Positions 61,771-64,000 of a DNA stretch of 64,000 nt are shown here, piece after piece. This stretch comes from Sinotaia quadrata (taxonomy: Eukaryota; Mollusca; Gastropoda; Architaenioglossa; Viviparidae). The notes beneath the pieces are model-generated. The model was not told the origin of the DNA and ran no database searches. It saw only the letters and a list, made by a program, of their open reading frames with translations. Location of the stretch: the NCBI GenBank assembly GCA_028829895.1, contig CM054179.1, positions 97,821,375-97,885,374 of the forward strand, read 5' to 3'. Position 1 is the first letter of the stretch, and each line of letters starts with the position of its first letter. The position numbers and the translations under genes were made by a program.

Positions 61771-62344
61771 GCCAGCAAATCAATCACAAGCGTGCGGGCT
61801 ATTTCTTGTTGGTCTTATTTTATTGTTTTATTTTGTTTGTCACCTCTCTCTTCCCCATCTATTTTATTCATATAATTCTGCTGTCGTAGTTAACTTCAGA
61901 TGTATTTGGCGTTGACTATTGCCGTCTCTATCACGATTTTTAAAAGAAGAGCATATACTTACATATCTCTTGTACATTTGTTTATGTCTTTTTAATTCAT
62001 GCCATTATAATTTGTATTTTGTTTTTTAAAATAATGCATCTATACGTGGTAATAAGTTTAAATTTATAAATGTTTTTTGCTCTCTCTGTACGTCTCAAAC
62101 TGTACTTAGCCAATAAACACGTTCATTCAATCTCTCTCCCCTCCTGTCATTCCACCACCGACCCCACCACCACCACCCACCACCCCATATTCCAACTACA
62201 CATCTGCTCCTTTTGATGGCGTTTAATGCGATAATTTCTATTTCATTTAAGTCTCTGAGTGTGCTCACAGTGTAGCAATGATTTGGTCACACCATTCTCG
62301 CACAACGAGGTTTAGGCTTCAGTGAGTTCCTCCTTACGCTCTAC

Positions 62345-63035
62345 ACACATACAGCCACATACAGCCAATCCTATAATGCTAAATTTCTTACAACATTCAG
62401 CCAATCCTATTATGCTAAATTTCCTTACACACATTCAGCCAATCATATGATGCTAAATTTCTTTACACTCATTCAGCCAACCACATGATGCTAAATTCTT
62501 TACACACATTCAGCCAATCATATGATGCTAAATTCTTTACACACAAACAGCCAATCATATGATGCTAAATTTCTTTACACATGATTGTTAAATTTCTTTA
62601 CACACATACAGTCAATCATATATTGCTAAATTTCTTTACACACATACAACCAATCATATATTGTTAAATTTCTTTACACACATCCAATCAATTAGTAGTT
62701 ATAACTACATCCAATTAAATGGTGCTAAATTTATTTACATACCTACTGCCAATCAAATTCTCTAACTTTCTTTACATCCACAGCCAATCAAATGGTGCCA
62801 AATTTCATTACACACCCACTGCCATCAAATTATTTCATTTTCTGTACACATCTACAGACAATCAAATGAAATTATATTTGTTTACATATTGAAAACCAAT
62901 CAAATATTGCTAATTTTATTTTACACACCTACATTTCTTTATATGTGCAGCTAATTCAAATGATGTTATAATTTTTACACCCCTATAGGTCAATTATATG
63001 GTCCTAAATGTCTTTACACACCTACAGTCAGTGTC
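62345..63035. repeat. ~37-bp minisatellite carrying a CCAAT word in most units, about 17 copies
   Basis: CACACATTCAGCCAATCATA followed by TGATGCTAAATTTCTTTA. The left copies are well conserved; the right ones are diverged and partly deleted. Confidence 0.92.
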
Positions 63036-63239
63036 TTCACACACTTGTTAATCTACTACTACTCCGATTAGCCGTTTAACGACCCTTAATATAGACATCT
63101 ATGTGCCAGCAGGACTAGTCTACATCTATGATTCATGAACACAGACATCAGTGAGCAATCAGAACTAGTCCGAATCATAGATTCAATTCAACCCGACTGC
63201 ATTGTACTTTTAAACATCGATTAAGAATCTATGAAAGTA

Positions 63240-63410
63240 AACTTCATGTAAGCACTGTACTATACGCTTTATGTAAGCACTGCTCTATACATTACATGTA
63301 AGCACTGCTTTATACATTACATGTATGCACTGCTCTATACATTACATGTAAGCACTGCTCTATACATTACATGTAAGCACTGCTCTATACATTACATGTA
63401 TGCATTCTAA
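63240..63410. repeat. 25-bp minisatellite, about 7 copies
   Basis: GTAAGCACTGCTCTATACAT followed by TACAT, with ATGCACT and CTTTATA variants. Confidence 0.95.
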
Positions 63411-63749
63411 GTCTAACAGTCACATTAAAACCCAAATCACACTTTAAAGTGCACATATCACATCACATTCATCAAGGTTCTATAATTCTGGTATTTATAT
63501 AACTTTTTTAAAAGATGTATACAAGCTATGTCTGCCTTTATTCCAATGAACAATATTCTTAACGATGGAGGGTTGAAAATGGAGTGGAGTTATGGATCGG
63601 CGCTGTCTGCTAAATTGAGGGTTTTGCTGGAATTCACTGGAAATTGGAACTGCTGTGATTTAAATAGTATGTGTAGATAGCAATATATATGCGGTCAGCA
63701 TGTCAAATGTATGTAATCTATTGTGTGTGTTAGATGGAATAATCGATTC

Positions 63750-64000
63750 TCAGATGCGTCGCTGAGATAGCACATCTTTAACCTGCTGCGTCGCTGAGAA
63801 AACACACTGCTGTGTCGCCGAGAAAACACACATTAACCTGCTGCGTCGCTGAGGGAACACATCTTAAAACTGCTGCGCCACTGAGGGAAAACTCTGCTAA
63901 CGTGCTATATCTCTGAGAGACACATCTTAATCCTCTGTGTCGCTGAGAGAATACACCTTAATCCTCTGTGTCGCTGAGAGAACACACCTTAACCCTCTCT
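63750..64000. repeat. ~30-bp minisatellite, at least 8 copies, running off the window
   Basis: CTGCTGCGTCGCTGAGAGAA followed by CACACCTTAAC-type units. Copies near the right edge are the most alike, so the array probably continues. Confidence 0.93.

Overview
This is eukaryotic, animal-type nuclear DNA. It is AT-rich and gene-poor, with intron-split genes, very abundant (CA)n, (GATA)n and (TCTA)n microsatellites, and an unusual number of 25-66 bp minisatellites. The recognisable proteins (STT3B, a Ly6/uPAR-type protein, a GTF2IRD2-like hAT transposase and a Ty3/Gypsy RNase H) are metazoan. A mollusc, possibly a cephalopod, fits best, but that is inference from style and not from a marker.

Layout. 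All recognisable host genes lie on the minus strand. At the left edge (1609-1787) is the first coding exon of the oligosaccharyltransferase catalytic subunit STT3B; the rest of the gene lies beyond base 1. From 51433 down to 18580 I can assemble a complete three-exon gene for a secreted, probably GPI-anchored protein of the Ly6/uPAR (three-finger, quiver/sleepless-like) family. Exon 1 (51298-51433) carries the signal peptide. Exon 2 (20831-20971) carries five cysteines. Exon 3 (18580-18791) carries five more cysteines, the terminal Cys-Asn and a hydrophobic tail. The three pieces join in frame (phase 1 at both junctions) into 162 codons plus stop, across introns of about 30.3 kb and 2.0 kb. 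Most of the window is therefore intron 1 of this gene.

Between the two genes (about 2-18 kb) lies a decayed but structurally complete hAT DNA transposon (8107-10699) with an exact 8-bp target-site duplication. It split a pre-existing ~60-bp tandem repeat. A compound minisatellite field occupies 15.3-16.8 kb. Intron 1 holds a broken Ty3/Gypsy RNase H fragment (about 38.9-39.3 kb), a dispersed repeat family in opposite orientations at 32.2-32.7 and 36.2-36.8 kb, three copies of a short GC-rich hairpin motif, and many tandem arrays. To the right of exon 1 (51.4-64 kb) are further arrays, a CpG-rich segment (about 60.9-61.8 kb) that may be a promoter region, and one candidate exon near 59.1 kb.

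I found no confident rRNA, tRNA, CRISPR or bacterial-type operon. Most long open frames here are translated microsatellites.
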